This document shows, piece after piece, positions 22,101 to 33,227 of a DNA stretch of 64,000 bases (the first letter of the stretch is position 1; every line of letters starts with the position of its first letter). The stretch spans positions 102,792,823 to 102,856,822 of the forward strand of contig NC_064822.1 of assembly GCF_024166365.1 (NCBI RefSeq), read 5' to 3'. The position numbers were made by a program, and so were the translations under genes. The notes under the pieces are model-generated. The model had not been told where the DNA came from and made no database searches. It was given only the letters and a program-made list of their open reading frames with translations. Source of the stretch: Elephas maximus indicus (taxonomy: Eukaryota; Chordata; Mammalia; Proboscidea; Elephantidae).

Positions 22101-23655
22101 TCGATGGGCTTTGTGTTGGGACCTGTATGAGCTCACCACCTTTGCTCAGGATATCCAGGTGGCACACAGGGCAGAGGCATGTAGCCAAAGAGGAGGCTTC
22201 TGCTGCTCTACAGACAGAGTTGCAGTAGACCCTTAATGTCCTCTAGATGCAGTATGGAGAGACCTTCACAAGTCCCCAGATTCACAGTGAACAGTAGAGT
22301 ATATTATTTTCTCCATGAAGTAGGGTCTACTTGAACTAAAAAATGATGTGATCCCTTTAGAAACCTAATAAGAGCAGTACAGAACAGAAAAGCTTTCTCA
22401 AGATGGCAGCACTGGGCATCTGGCCAGACTTTCTCTTTAGCTCCTGCATACTAGCCACAAAAACTACCCTGGGTCGTGGACTTTTAGGGTTGTTACTGGC
22501 ATGTGACAGTTAAATCCATAGGTACAAGTACCTGCTGTAGACATTTGAAGTACGAAGATTTAGAGCAGGGTTTCTCAGTGTCTGCGCTGTTTATATTTTG
22601 GACCAAACGGTTCTTTGTTGGGAGGGGCTGCCTTGTGCTTTGTAGGATGTTTAGCAGCATTCCTGTTCTCTCTCTGCTAGATACCAGTTAAACTCCTCTC
22701 CCACTCTGCAGCCCTGCCCAGTTGTGACAACCAAAAACATCTCCAGGCATCGCCAAAAGTACCCTGTGCAGCACCTCTGGTTGGAAACCACTGGTTTCGA
22801 GGGTTACCTCATGACACAGTCTCTGTGGAAGTTGAAAGGGCCTCTGGCCTCCTGATTGTATAATCATGCAGATAGGTGTCTAGAACCTCTGGGTATTGTT
22901 GCTTGAACGGGCAATTTTTCTTGCTTGTTTCCTCCCAGAAACAGAATTCCTTTTGGTTTGTTTTCCCTAGAACTTCAGTGAAGATCTCTTACATTGGCCA
23001 CATGACCCAGAGCTCCTTGGAGACCCATCACTATGTGGATTGTGGAGCAAATTCCACAGCTGTTTAGAAGTTGCTCTTGGTTCTTCGATGGCAGCACCTG
23101 TCACAAGAGAGCACAGCATATGTTCCTGGGGCCTGAGTTCTACACCTGCTCCAGAGGGTGTAAGCAGACTAGAAACTTGTTCTCTCAACCCCCAGCAAAT
23201 ATCCTCCTACCACTTGAGAAGAAGACTCTCCAGCACCATTCATGTTACTCAGAACCAGCAGAGTCAGTGCCAGTGCCTCTGTCTTGTGCCCGGCAAATAG
23301 TACGCACTCCATAAATGTTTGAAGAATTAATTCAGATCTTTTCAGCTGTTCTTGGGACATAATAATCATCCCATGATCCTAGTATCAACCCATAGAGTGA
23401 CATGAAAATAGGACTATTAATTACAGCTGCAGAACTATTTAGTGCCCTATCTGGGCACAAATGGCAGCAAGGAGGAAACATTTGAATACATAAGAGAAGA
23501 AAATAAAGCGCATTCAATACAGGAATCTTTTCATCTGCTCACAGGTGCCTAGGAGCTTAAAAAAAAAAAGTTTTTACCAGGACTTTTTGTGGGGCTTGAT
23601 TTACCCTTCATCCATTGGCTGGAACATGGATTGGGGGATTTGGTAGAAAAATAAA
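18941..23655 (+). CDS. TMEM106C: TMEM106C, transmembrane protein 106C (gene span, coding exons)
   Basis: Seven coding exons join to 753 bp, encoding 250 residues plus stop, which is the usual length of TMEM106C. The family consists of single-pass endomembrane proteins related to lysosomal TMEM106B; the role of TMEM106C is not settled. The N-terminus MGSQHS fits an N-myristoylation site. A CLTCQGTG motif (CxxC type) lies near residues 49-56, and one hydrophobic helix [20 protein letters not shown] follows around residues 87-106. The C-terminal luminal LEA2-like domain has three N-glycosylation sequons (NVS, NFT, NST). All splice borders are GT/AG and the frame is open throughout. Its 5' neighbour is a CpG island and COL2A1 lies convergent downstream, the standard mammalian order. 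Confidence 0.97.
19640..19770 (+). repeat. MIR-like repeat in TMEM106C intron
   Basis: CATCTTACAGATGCGGAGAC and GCCTGTAGCTGGCAAATGG are typical of MIR. Confidence 0.6.
19994..20057 (+). CDS. TMEM106C: TMEM106C second coding exon (64 bp)
   Basis: Borders TTCTAG|AGCAAG and GAGAAC|GTGAGT. Codes for [20 protein letters not shown] and an arginine, the cytosolic segment before the membrane helix. Confidence 0.95.
20527..20686 (+). CDS. TMEM106C: TMEM106C third coding exon (160 bp), membrane helix
   Basis: Borders TTGCAG|TAAGCAG and ATCACG|GTAAGA. Codes for [18 protein letters not shown] and the start of the luminal domain ([20 protein letters not shown]). A continuous hydrophobic run of about 20 residues is the only membrane segment. 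Confidence 0.95.
20779..20919 (+). CDS. TMEM106C: TMEM106C fourth coding exon (141 bp)
   Basis: Borders GATGCAG|GCCACC and CAACTG|GTATGC. Codes for the luminal segment [20 protein letters not shown] through [12 protein letters not shown], with an NVS sequon. Confidence 0.95.
21315..21364 (+). CDS. TMEM106C: TMEM106C fifth coding exon (50 bp)
   Basis: Borders TTTCAG|GTGAAT and GTCTA|GTAAGG. Codes for [16 protein letters not shown] with an NFT sequon. Confidence 0.95.
21566..21757 (-). repeat. AfroSINE in TMEM106C intron
   Basis: AGTCAGCTCCCAACTCATGG, CAGAGTAGAACTGAGC and CATTAACCATTGGTACCACC mark a reverse-orientation SINE. Confidence 0.9.
22029..22082 (+). CDS. TMEM106C: TMEM106C sixth coding exon (54 bp)
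   Basis: Borders TGCCAG|CTTCTT and ATGCG|GTACGT. Codes for [18 protein letters not shown], the conserved core of the luminal domain. Confidence 0.95.
22565..22798 (-). mobile_element. MER5A-type hAT DNA transposon remnant
   Basis: Starts CAGGGTTTCTCAGTGTCTGC and ends GGTTGGAAACCACTG (imperfect terminal repeats). The middle, GTAGGATGTTTAGCAGCATT and CAGTTGTGACAACCAAAAAC, is diagnostic of MER5A in reverse. Confidence 0.9.
22971..23067 (+). CDS. TMEM106C: TMEM106C last coding exon
   Basis: Acceptor TTCCCTAG precedes 22971. Codes for [20 protein letters not shown] and ends DCGANSTAV with TAG at 23065-23067; NST is a third sequon. Confidence 0.95.
23502..23507 (+). terminator. TMEM106C: Candidate TMEM106C poly(A) signal 1
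   Basis: AATAAA about 435 bp after the stop codon. Confidence 0.5.
23650..23655 (+). terminator. TMEM106C: Candidate TMEM106C poly(A) signal 2
   Basis: AATAAA followed within 25 bp by a GT/T-rich stretch (GATCTGTGTCTTTTCTGG), which favours it over the signal at 23502. Confidence 0.5.
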
Positions 23656-23719
23656 TCTTGCTTTTCTTTGATCTGTGTCTTTTCTGGTTGACTGGATATC
23701 TTAGTAGGCACCTGTGGAT

Positions 23720-24453
23720 GGGACCATGGGCTAGTTACCCACTAAGCAGGTCAGCTCAGGATGGGAAGCAAAGATGGAATCCTGATGTACTCCCTGTCCC
23801 AGTAAGCACTAACCACAAAGCGGCCTCCTGCCAACCCTCACTTCTCATCTACCTCATAGCAATAGACTGTCCTATTGTTCTTCTAAAAGTGAGCACCTAG
23901 TGCCCCGTGGAGGTTGAAAGAGGCAGGGCAGAGATGCCTAAGGAGTGAAAAGCTGCTTTTCTCAGCAGGGTGTTACTAAATACTTATTTTGAGGATGTCG
24001 AGGTTGAATGATTTTATCCCCTACCAACCGGCTTTAGTCCTGAATAAGAGAATCAGGTTTAAGGTTGAAAAATTTTTTGAATTGTGTACAGTCTCCAAGC
24101 CGCCAAGGAATAGGCTACCTCCCCAAGGGGGCAGAGAATCTACTTGGGGCACTTAAGTAGTCATGTTTCAAAGCTCAGCTGAAGTGGACCCTACCTCTTT
24201 CCACACACTGGTGGCCTCAGAAAGCCTTACCAGAACAGCAGGTAGAGGCAAGGTTTGCACCTTAGTTTTTGTCCCCATTCCCATTGCTTGATTTTTAATA
24301 TTTGCTTTTAATGACTTTTACATTCTGAGTTTTCAAACTAAGGCTAAGTTTCATGACTTTGGTTGACATTGACTATGAGTAACCCAAAAGATGAGGTTTG
24401 AAAATTGGGTTTCAGTATTATACTAGATTATTTAAAGATATATATGTATATGG
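23720..24453. other. Intergenic, no gene seen
   Basis: Unique sequence between the TMEM106C 3' end and the first long RTE element. Confidence 0.5.
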
Positions 24454-26487
24454 TTTAGAGAGCATCTCAAGAATAGATTTGACACATTGAACAGTAATGA
24501 CCGAAGACCGGAGAAGTTGTGGAATGACATCAAGGACATCATTCATGAAGAAAGCAAGAAGTCCTTAAAAAGACTGGAAAGAAAGAAAAGACCTAAATGG
24601 ATGTCAGAAGAGACTCTGAAACTTCCTCCTTAACGTCAAGCAGCTAAAGCAAAAGGAAGAAATGATGAAGTAACAGAGTTGAACAGAAGATTTCAAAGGG
24701 CAACTTGAGAAGACGCAGCATTATAATGACGTGCAAAGAGCTGGAGATAGAAAACCAAAAGGGAAGAACATGCTCAGCATTTCTCAAGCTGAAAGAACTG
24801 AAGAAAAAATTCAAGCCTCGAGTTGCAATAGTGAAGGATTCTACAAAGAAAGTATTAAACAATGCAGAAAGCATCAAAAGAAGGAGGAAGGAATACACAG
24901 AGTCATTATACCAAAAAGAATTGGTCAATGTTCAACCATTTCAAGAGGTAGCATATGATCAGGAACCAATGGTATTGAAGGAAGAAGTCCAAGCTACGTT
25001 GAAAGCATTGGTGAAAAACAAGGCTCCAGGAATTGAACAAATATCAATTGAGGTGTTTCAACAAATGGATGCAGCTCTGGAAGTGCTCAATCATTTATGC
25101 CAAGAAATTTGGAAGACAGCTACCTGGCCAACCAACTGGAAGAGATCCATATTTATGTCTGTTCCCAAGAAAGGTGATCTAACCGAATGTGGAAATTATA
25201 GAACAATATCAATAATATCACACGCAAGCAAAATTTTCCTGAAGATCATTCAAAAATGGCTGCAGCAGTATATCAACAGGAAACTGCCAGAAATTCAGGC
25301 TGCTTTCAGAAGAGGATGTGGAACCAGGGATATCATTGCTGATGTTAGATGGATCCTGGCTGAAAGCAGAGAATACCAGAAGGATGTTTACCTGTGTTTT
25401 ATTGACTATGCAAAGGCATTCAACTATGTGGATCATAACAAATTACGGATAACATTGCAAAGAATGGGAATTCCAGGACACTTCATTGTGCTCACAAGGA
25501 ACCTTTACATAGATCAAGAGGCAGTTGTTTGGACAGAACAAGGGGATACTGCGTGGTTTAAAGTCAGGAAAGGTGTGTGTCAGGGTCGTATCCTTTCACC
25601 ATACCTGTTCAGTCTGTATGCTGAACAGATAATCCAAGAAACTGGACTATAAGAAAAGCGGGGCATCGGGATTGGAGGAAGACTCATTAACAGTCTGTGT
25701 TACGCAGATGACACAACGTTGGTTGCTGAAACTGAAGAGGTCTTGAAGCACTTACTGATGAAGATCAAAGACCACAGCCTTCAGTATGGATTACACTTCA
25801 ACATAAAAAAAAAAAAAAAAAAATCCTCACAACTGGACCAATAAGCCACATCATGATAAACAGGAAATTTTGAAGTTTTCAAGGATTTCATTTCACTTGG
25901 ATCCATAGTAAACACCCATGTAAGCAGCAGTCAAGAAATCAAAAGGCATGTTGCATTTGGCACATCTACTGCAAAGGACCTCTTTAAAGTGTTGAAAAGC
26001 AATGTTGTCACCTTGAAGACTAAGTTGTGCCTGACCCAAGCCGTGCTGTTTGCAATTGCCTCATATGGGCGCAAAAGGTGGACAATGAATAAGAAAGACC
26101 GAAGAAGAATTGACACCTTTGAATTGTGGTGTCAGCGAAAGATATTGAATATACCGTGGACTGCCAAAAGAACCAACAAATCAGTCCTGGAAGAAGTACA
26201 ACCAGAATGCTCCTTAGAAGCAAGGATGGCGAGACTGTAGCTTACATACTTTGGGCGTGTTATCAGGAGGGGTCAGTCCCTGAAGAAGGATATCATTCTT
26301 GGCAAAGTACAGGGTCAGCGGAAAAGAGGAAGACCCTCAATGAGATGGATTGACACAGTGGCTGCAACAGTGGGCTCAAGCATAACAACGATTGTGAGCA
26401 TGGCGAAGGACCGGGCAGTGTTTCATTCTGTGGTACATAGCGTCGCTATGAGTCACAACCAACTTGACGGCACCTAACAACAACAAT
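24454..26487 (+). mobile_element. RTE (BovB/RTE1-type) LINE, 5'-truncated, 2.0 kb
   Basis: Carries the reverse transcriptase region and 3' end. A 315-codon frame (24705-25652) includes NKAPGIEQISIEVF, SIFMSVPKKGD, CGNYRTISIIS and the catalytic motif-A segment FIDYAKAF. A premature TAA follows ETGL; beyond it the catalytic YADD (LCYADDTTL) is still readable near 25700. A poly(A) run at 25806 and later frameshifts break the C-terminal part. The 3' end is ACTTGACGGCACCTAACAAC. The endonuclease half is missing, so it is a dead copy. Confidence 0.95.
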
Positions 26488-27234
26488 GTGTGTGGTAGTG
26501 ATGAAAGTTACGTGCATTGATGGTGGAACATCACCGCTTGTGGGAGTGCAAATGTGCCCCGTTTCTGAGAACATTGCCCTAAGCAGACACATGAAGGCAT
26601 TCATGTTGCTACATTTTCTCTTTAGTTTTAACCATTTTCTGAGTAGCATCTCTAGCATATTTTGCATGTAAGTTTTTAAAAGCTATTCATGTTGGTAGTT
26701 CAGTTTTTAATCATCTTTTACGATTGTATGCCTCAGTAACATTTCCTGTTTCTCAATATTAAAATTCCCCTATTATATTCAAATGAGGGCACTTCACTTT
26801 TAAACATATAACAAGTTAGATCTCACACTACGAATTCTTATGCCTCTTTATATTTTTATTTTCTTAGCATCCCAAACTGCATTCTGGGTTGCTCCATATA
26901 GTTTCATCACGGTATCCCTCAACTCTTCAGCAAATGCCAGGAGTTTGCTCTGAGTAATACCATAATAGAAAGGGGAATTGGCTGGCTCACTCATTGCCAT
27001 CACCATTGTGCTTCTAGCATATTAAAATGTGGAAGGGACATGTTTCCTAGAGATTTCTTCACTTTGTAGCTTCTGGCCTGGTACATACTATGATCTGTTT
27101 CAGGCTTCAAAGCCTCCCTTACCTTCTCACCAAACCAAGCTCTCTACACCTTTTTCTTGCTCTCAGACTGCTTATACCAGGTTGTGTGGTTAAAGAGTTG
27201 CTGCATATAGAAATCTCCATTTGTTCATTCACTG
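26488..27234. other. Intergenic, no gene seen
   Basis: AT-rich sequence between the two RTE elements, with no clear repeats or coding signals. Confidence 0.5.
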
Positions 27235-27265
27235 ATTCCAAAAGATGTTTTTATTGAGCACCTAC
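27235..27265 (+). repeat. MIR, left part of a split element
   Basis: TTTTTATTGAGCACCTAC is standard MIR sequence. It continues at 30975 (CCTACTGTATGC) after the LTR/RTE insertions and at 31187 (TACTATATGCCAGGG) after a SINE. Confidence 0.75.
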
Positions 27266-30200
27266 TGTTATGGATCCCCCACATGTCTGTCAGTTTGTCG
27301 TACTGTGGGGACTTGCGTGTTGCTGTGATGCTGGGAGCTATACCACCAGTATTCAGATATCAGCAGGGTCACCCATGGAGGACAGGTTTCAGCTGAGCTT
27401 CCAGACTAAGACAGACTAGGAAGAAGGACCTGGCAGTCTACTTCTGAAAAGCATTAGCCAGTGAAAACCTTATGAATAGCAGCAGAACATGAGCCCCCAA
27501 GGTTGGAAGGCACTCAAAAGATGACTGGGGAAGAGCTGCCTCCTCAAAGTAGAATCGACCTTAATGGCGTGGATGGAGTAAAACTTTCAGGACCTTCATT
27601 TGCTGCTGTGTCATGACTCAAAATGAGAAGAAACAGCTGCAACATCCATTAATAATTGGAACCTGGAATGTATGAAGTATGAATCTAGGAAAACTGGAAA
27701 TCGTCAAAAATGAAATGGAACACATAAAGATCGATCTCCTAGGCATTAGTGAGCTGAAATGGACTGGTATGGGTCATTTTGAATCGGACCTTCATACGGT
27801 CTACTATGCTGGGAATGACAACTTGAAGCAGAATGGTGTTGCATTCATCGTCAAAAAGAACGTTTCAAGATCTATCCTAAAGTACAATGCTATCAGTGAT
27901 AGGATAATATCCACACACCTACAAGGAAGACCAGTTAATACGACTATTATTCAAATTTACGCATGAACCAGTAGGGCCAAAGATGAAGAAATAGAAGATT
28001 TTTATCAGCTGCTGCAATCTGAAATTGATTGAACATGAAATCAAGATGCATTGATAATTACTGGTGATTGGAATGTGAAAGTTGGAAACGAAGAAGAATC
28101 AGTAGTTGGAAAATATGGCCTTGGTGATAGAAACAATGCCGGAGATCGAATGATACAATTTTGCAAGACCAATGACTTCATCGCAAATACCTCTTTCACC
28201 AACATAAACGGCGACTATACATATGGACCTTGCCAGATGAAACACACAGAAATCAAATTGACTACATCTGTGGAAAGAGATGATTGAAAAGCTCAATATC
28301 GTCAGTTAGAACAAGGCCAGGGGCTGACTGTGGAACAGACCATCAATTGCTCATATGCAAGTTCAAGCTGAAACTGAAGAAAATCAGAGCAAGTCCACAA
28401 GAGCCAAAATACGACCTATAATACATCTCACCTGAACTTAGAGACCATCTGAAGAATAGATTTGACGCATTGAACACTAGTGACCGAAGACCAGATGAGT
28501 TGTGGAATGACATCAAGGACATCATACACGAAGAAAGCAAGAGGTCATAGAAAAGACAGGAAAGAAAGAAAAGACCAAGATAGATTTCAAAGGAGACTCT
28601 GAAACTTGCTTTCGAACGTCGAGCAGCTAAAGCGAAAGGAAGAATTGATGAAGTGAACTGAACGGGATATTTCAAAGGGCGTCTTGAGAAGACAAGTACT
28701 ATAATGACAAGTGCAAAGAGATGGAGATGGAAAAACAAAAGGGAAGAACACCCTCGGTGTTTCTCAAGCTGAAAGAACTGAAGAAAAAATTCAAGCCTCG
28801 AGTTGCAATAGTGAAGGATTCTATGGGGAAAATATTAAACGATGCAGGAAGCATCAAAAGAAGATGGAAGGAATACACAGAGTCATTATACCAAAAAGAA
28901 TTAGTCAATGTTCAACCATTTCAAGAGGTGGCATATGATCAGGAACCGATGGTACTGAAGGAAGAAGTCCAAGGTGCTCTGCAGGCATTGGCGAAAAACA
29001 AGGCTCCAGGAATTGATGGAATATCAATTAAGATGTTTCAACAAACAGATGCGGTGCTGGAGGTGCTCACTCATCTATGCCAAGAAATTTGGAAGACAGC
29101 TTCCTGGCCAACTGACTGGAAGAGATCCATATTTATGTCTATTCCCAAGAAAGGTGATCCAACCAAACATGGAAATTATAGAACAATATCATTAATATCA
29201 CAGGCAAGCAAAATTTTGCTGAAGATCATTCAACAACAGCTGCAGCAGTGTATTGGCAGGGAACTGCCAGAAATTCAGGCCAGTTTGAGAAGAGGATGTG
29301 GAACCAGGGATATCATTGCTGATGTCAGATGGATCCTGGCTGAAAGCAGAGAACACCAGAAGGATGTTTACCTGTGTTCTATTGACTACAAAGGTATTTG
29401 ACTGTGTGGATCATAACAAATTATGGATAACATTTTGAAGAATGGGAATTCCAGAACACTTAATTGTGCTCATGAGGAACCTTTACATAGATCGAAAGGC
29501 AGTTGTTTGGACAGAACAAGGGGATACTGATTGGTTTAAAGTCAGGAAAGGTGTGCATCAGGGTTGTATTCTTTCACCATACCTAGTTAATCTGTATGCT
29601 GAGCAAATAATCCGAGAAGCTGGACTATATGAAGAAGATCGGGCCATTGGGATTGGAGGAAGACTCATTAACAACCGGCATTATGCAGATGACACAACCT
29701 TGCTTGCTGAAAGTGAAGAGGACTTGAAGCACTTACTTATGAAGATCAAAGACCACAGCCTTCAGTATGGATTGCACCTCGACATAAAGAAAACAAAAAT
29801 CCTCACAACTGGACCAATGAGCCACATCATGATAAACGGAAAAAAGTCTGAAGTTGTCAAGGATTTCCTTTTACTGGGATCCATGGAAGCAGCAGTCAAG
29901 AAATCAAAAGACGCATTGCATTGGGTAAATCTGCTGCAAAGGACCTCTTTAAAGTGTTGAAGAGCAAAGATGTCACCTTGAAGACTAAGGTGCTCCTGAC
30001 CCAAGCCATGCTGTTTTCAATCGCATCATATGCATATGAAAGCTGGACAATGAATAAGGAAGACTGAAGAGGAATTGACACCTTTGAATTGTGGTGTTGG
30101 TGAAGAATATTGACTATACCGTGGACTGCCAAAAGAACAAACAAATCTGTCTTAGAAGAAGTACAACGAGAATGCTCCTTAGAAGCAAGAATGGCGAGAC

Positions 30201-30974
30201 TGTGTCTTACATACTTTGGACACGTTGTCAGGAGGGATCAGTCCCTGGAGAAGGACGTCATGCTTGGCAGAGTATAGGGACAGCGGAAAAGAGGAAGACC
30301 CTCAAGGAGGTGGATTGACACAGTGGCTGCAACAATGAGCTCAAGCATAACAACGATTGTAAGGATGGCGCAGGACCGGGCAGTGTTTTTTCTGTTGTGC
30401 ATAGGGTCGCTATGAGTTGGAACCAACTCTACGGCACCTAAAAACAACAACAACAACTGTTATGGATTGAGTTGTGTCCCCCAAAAATATGTATCAACTT
30501 GGCTGGGCCACACTTCTGATATTGTGTGATTGTCCACCACTTTGTCACCTGATGTGGTTTTCATTTGTGTTGTAAATCCTACCCCTATGAAGTTAATGAG
30601 GCAGGATTAGCGGCAGTTATGTTAATGAGGCAGGACTCAATCTACAAGATTAAGTTGTGTTTTAACTCAATCTCTTTGGAGATATAAAAGAGAGAAGCAA
30701 GTGGAAAGACAGGAGACCTCATACCACGAAGAGAAAAAAGCCAGGAGAATAGCGCATCCTTTGGACCTGGGAACCTTGTGCTGAAAACATCTAGACCAGG
30801 GAAGATTGATGGCAAGGACCTTACCCCAGAGCCGCCAGGGAAAGAAAGCTTTCGCCTGGAGCTAGCACCCTGAATTCAGCCTTCTAGCCTCCTAGACTGA
30901 GAGAATAAATTTCTCTTTGTTAAAGCCATTCCCTTGTGGTATTTCTGTTATAGCAGCACTAGATAACTAAGACA
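27266..30974 (+). mobile_element. Solo LTR copy 3, split by an RTE LINE
   Basis: The LTR begins TGTTATGGAT at 27266-27275 and continues at 30458-30974, ending AAGACA. Its target duplication CCTAC lies at 27261-27265 and 30975-30979. It is homologous to the LTRs at 427 and 11306 and contains GAGATATAAAAGAGAG and GAGAATAAATTTC. The RTE at 27276-30455 was inserted ten bases inside its left end. Confidence 0.88.
27276..30455 (+). mobile_element. RTE (BovB/RTE1-type) LINE, near full length, 3.2 kb
   Basis: Element order is complete. The 5' region (27276-27650) is followed by an APE-type endonuclease (GTWNV near 27657, DLLGISELKWTG, ITGDWNVKVG near 28060), then reverse transcriptase (NKAPGIDGISI, SIFMSIPKKGD, HYADDTTLLAE near 29690), a C-terminal region and a 3' end with CAA repeats. 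Stops interrupt the endonuclease after NTTIIQIYA, and a deletion frameshifts motif A (CSIDYKGI) at about 29385. The duplication ACTGTTATGGAT lies at 27264-27275 and 30456-30467. It is inactive. Confidence 0.96.
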
Positions 30975-30988
30975 CCTACTGTATGCTG

Positions 30989-31186
30989 AAAGGAGCCCTG
31001 GTGGTCAGTGGTTAAAGCACTTGGCTGCTAACCTAAAGGTCACCAGTTCAAACACACCAGCAGCTCCATGGTAGAAATATGTGGCAATCCACTTCTGTGA
31101 AGATTTATAGCCTTGAAAACCCTATGGGGTAATTCTGATCACTATGAGTCAGAATTGACTCCAAGGCAGTGGGTTTCATTTTGGTT
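30989..31186 (+). repeat. AfroSINE inserted in MIR
   Basis: GGAGCCCTGGTGGTCAGTGG head, then a GGGTTTCATTTTGGTTT tail. It is flanked by TACTGTATGC (30977-30986) and TACTATATGC (31187-31196), a 10-bp duplication with one mismatch. Confidence 0.92.
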
Positions 31187-31324
31187 TACTATATGCCAGG
31201 GATTGCATTTTCTGATGCCTTTTGTCCAGAGTCACGGCTAGAAGTTTAAAACACTATCACAAACCTTTTATACACCGCAGGCCCTGTATAGGCCATGATT
31301 TACCTCCACCATTTTTTCTGTACC

Positions 31325-31520
31325 CTTTGTTGTTGGTGCCATCCACTCGATTCCAACTCATGGCAACTATATGTGTGCAGAATAGAGCTCCATAGGGTTT
31401 TCATGGTTGTGACCTTCTGGAAGCAGATAACGAGGCCTGTCTTCTGAGCTCCTCTAGGTGGGTTTGAACTGTAAACCCTTCAACTAGGAGTTGAGCGCTT
31501 TACCATTTGCACCACCCAGT
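31325..31520 (-). repeat. AfroSINE
   Basis: TTGTTGTTGGTGCCATCCAC tail complement, then ACTCGATTCCAACTCATGGC, and ending CATTTGCACCACCC. Confidence 0.9.
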
Positions 31521-31683
31521 TACCCAAAATTAGGCCCCCTGAGATCTCCATTGGGTCCACTATCCTTTTAGGGATTTTAACCCCAAGTGTGAAACAAATC
31601 CTTGGAAGAAGCAGCCTGTTTATTAAAAGCTGGACACATCCAAACATTTTGAGGAACAGAGTAGCTGGGGCTGGAGCCTGGGG

Positions 31684-31768
31684 ACCATAGTTTCGGGGGA
31701 CATCCAGGTCAGTTGGCATAACAAAGTTTATTAAGAAAATGTTTTACATCCCACTTTGGTGAATGGGA
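31684..31768 (+). mobile_element. Unnamed retroposon, 5' fragment
   Basis: ACCATAGTTTCGGGGGACAT, GGTCAGTTGGCATAACAAAG and ATCCCACTTTGGTGAATGG match 4586-4668. Only the 5' part is present, unlike the truncated copy at 5667. Confidence 0.7.
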
Positions 31769-33029
31769 TGAGGAAACTAAGGCTGGAAAGAGGAAGAGTA
31801 ACCTAACCACAGTCTCACAATTAGTACACCAGTTCTGCTCGCTCAATCCTAAGGCAGGAATTTTTCTGAGAGGTTATCTGAGTGAAGAGACTTGACTTTC
31901 CTGGGACATCAGGGATTATGGGAATTAATAAATTATTCTTCCTTCCACTCTGGACCGGGTTGGAATGGGTGAGCGGTAAGTAGTGCAGCATGGCAGGTCA
32001 GAGTGGTCCATTTTGATGTGACCACAGATGCAGGCAGGTTTGGGCTGGGCCTTCTGCCCACTGCCTCTCTGGAGCTCTTTCTTCTGTCTACTCTTTGGTG
32101 ACATAGGAAGCAGTTGCTATTATTTGTAGGTTTTACTAGGTACCCAGGAAGTGGGCCTGTGAGGAATCACCTTGTTGTCCTGGTACAGGTAGGATACCTC
32201 TTGCAAAGGTCTGAGCTGATGGTCATGAGCTACAGAGCTACTTTATTAAGACTAAGTAGCTCCAAGACCACTGTGGGAAGTACAGTGAGCCCTGATGCAG
32301 GGTAGGCTCCTTTAGTTGGATTGACAACTTGGACTCAATTCAAACTATTGTCTAAGGAATGGTTTTCGTAAGCACCCAGATACCTCACCTGCTCTCCCCC
32401 TTGCCCTCATTAGCTTTCATGGTAGGTAGAAGTGTTGTTTACTTAAAATTATGAGTTAGCTATCTTAATTATGTTTTTAATGATCATGTTTTCACTTACT
32501 GCTTTAGCTTGTCATGAACTAGGTTCAGCAAAATTTATAAGTTGGGTATTAATACATAAAAACAAACCCAATATTTATTTCTGTTATTTCTTTGATAAGA
32601 AAGCTATCAACCTTCATCCGAGACAGGAGAGGGCCGGAATAGGAGAAAGGAGTAGAGGAAGGGAGGGCTGTCTGGATCATTAGTACTGCGAAATAGCTTT
32701 TGAAATTTATTTTATGAAATACTGTCATTGATTCTGATTGGTTTTATCTTTCTTGCCCACCTTACACATTACCACCATACCCCTCCAGGGGAGAAGGTGA
32801 CAGCTTCCTCGCTTTCACCATTCATACCAAGTCACTGGAAGGCAAGGGACACCTGAGAGTAGGGAGAAATGGGAGGTGTCAATTCACAACCCCAGTTTTC
32901 GAAGCAGTCCACGCAAGCTACAAGTGCAAGCCCAGGAAGTGAAGAATAGGCCAGAAGGACAGAGCAAGACAAATAGATAAGAGGGGGAAAGGAGGCATTT
33001 AACACCCTCACTTCTCCTTAACCTAAAAG
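31769..33029. other. Intergenic, partly MIR-like
   Basis: GATGAGGAAACTAAGGCTGG at 31769 looks like a MIR piece. The remainder is unique and AT-rich without coding signals. Confidence 0.45.
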
Positions 33030-33220
33030 ACTTAAACCCATGGTCATCAAGTCAATTCTGATTCATAATGACCTTATAGGACAGAGTAGAACTGCCCCAT
33101 GGGGTTTCCAAGGCTGTAGTCTTTATGGAAACAGATCACCACATCTTTCCATGGGTTCGAACCACTGACCTTTCAGTTAGCAGCTGAGCACTTAACCACC
33201 ATGCCACCAGGACTCCTTGA
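33030..33220 (-). repeat. AfroSINE
   Basis: AGTCAATTCTGATTCATAAT, AGAGTAGAACTGCCCCATGG and ACCATGCCACCAGGACTCC mark a reverse copy. Confidence 0.92.
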
Positions 33221-33227
33221 AAAGTCT

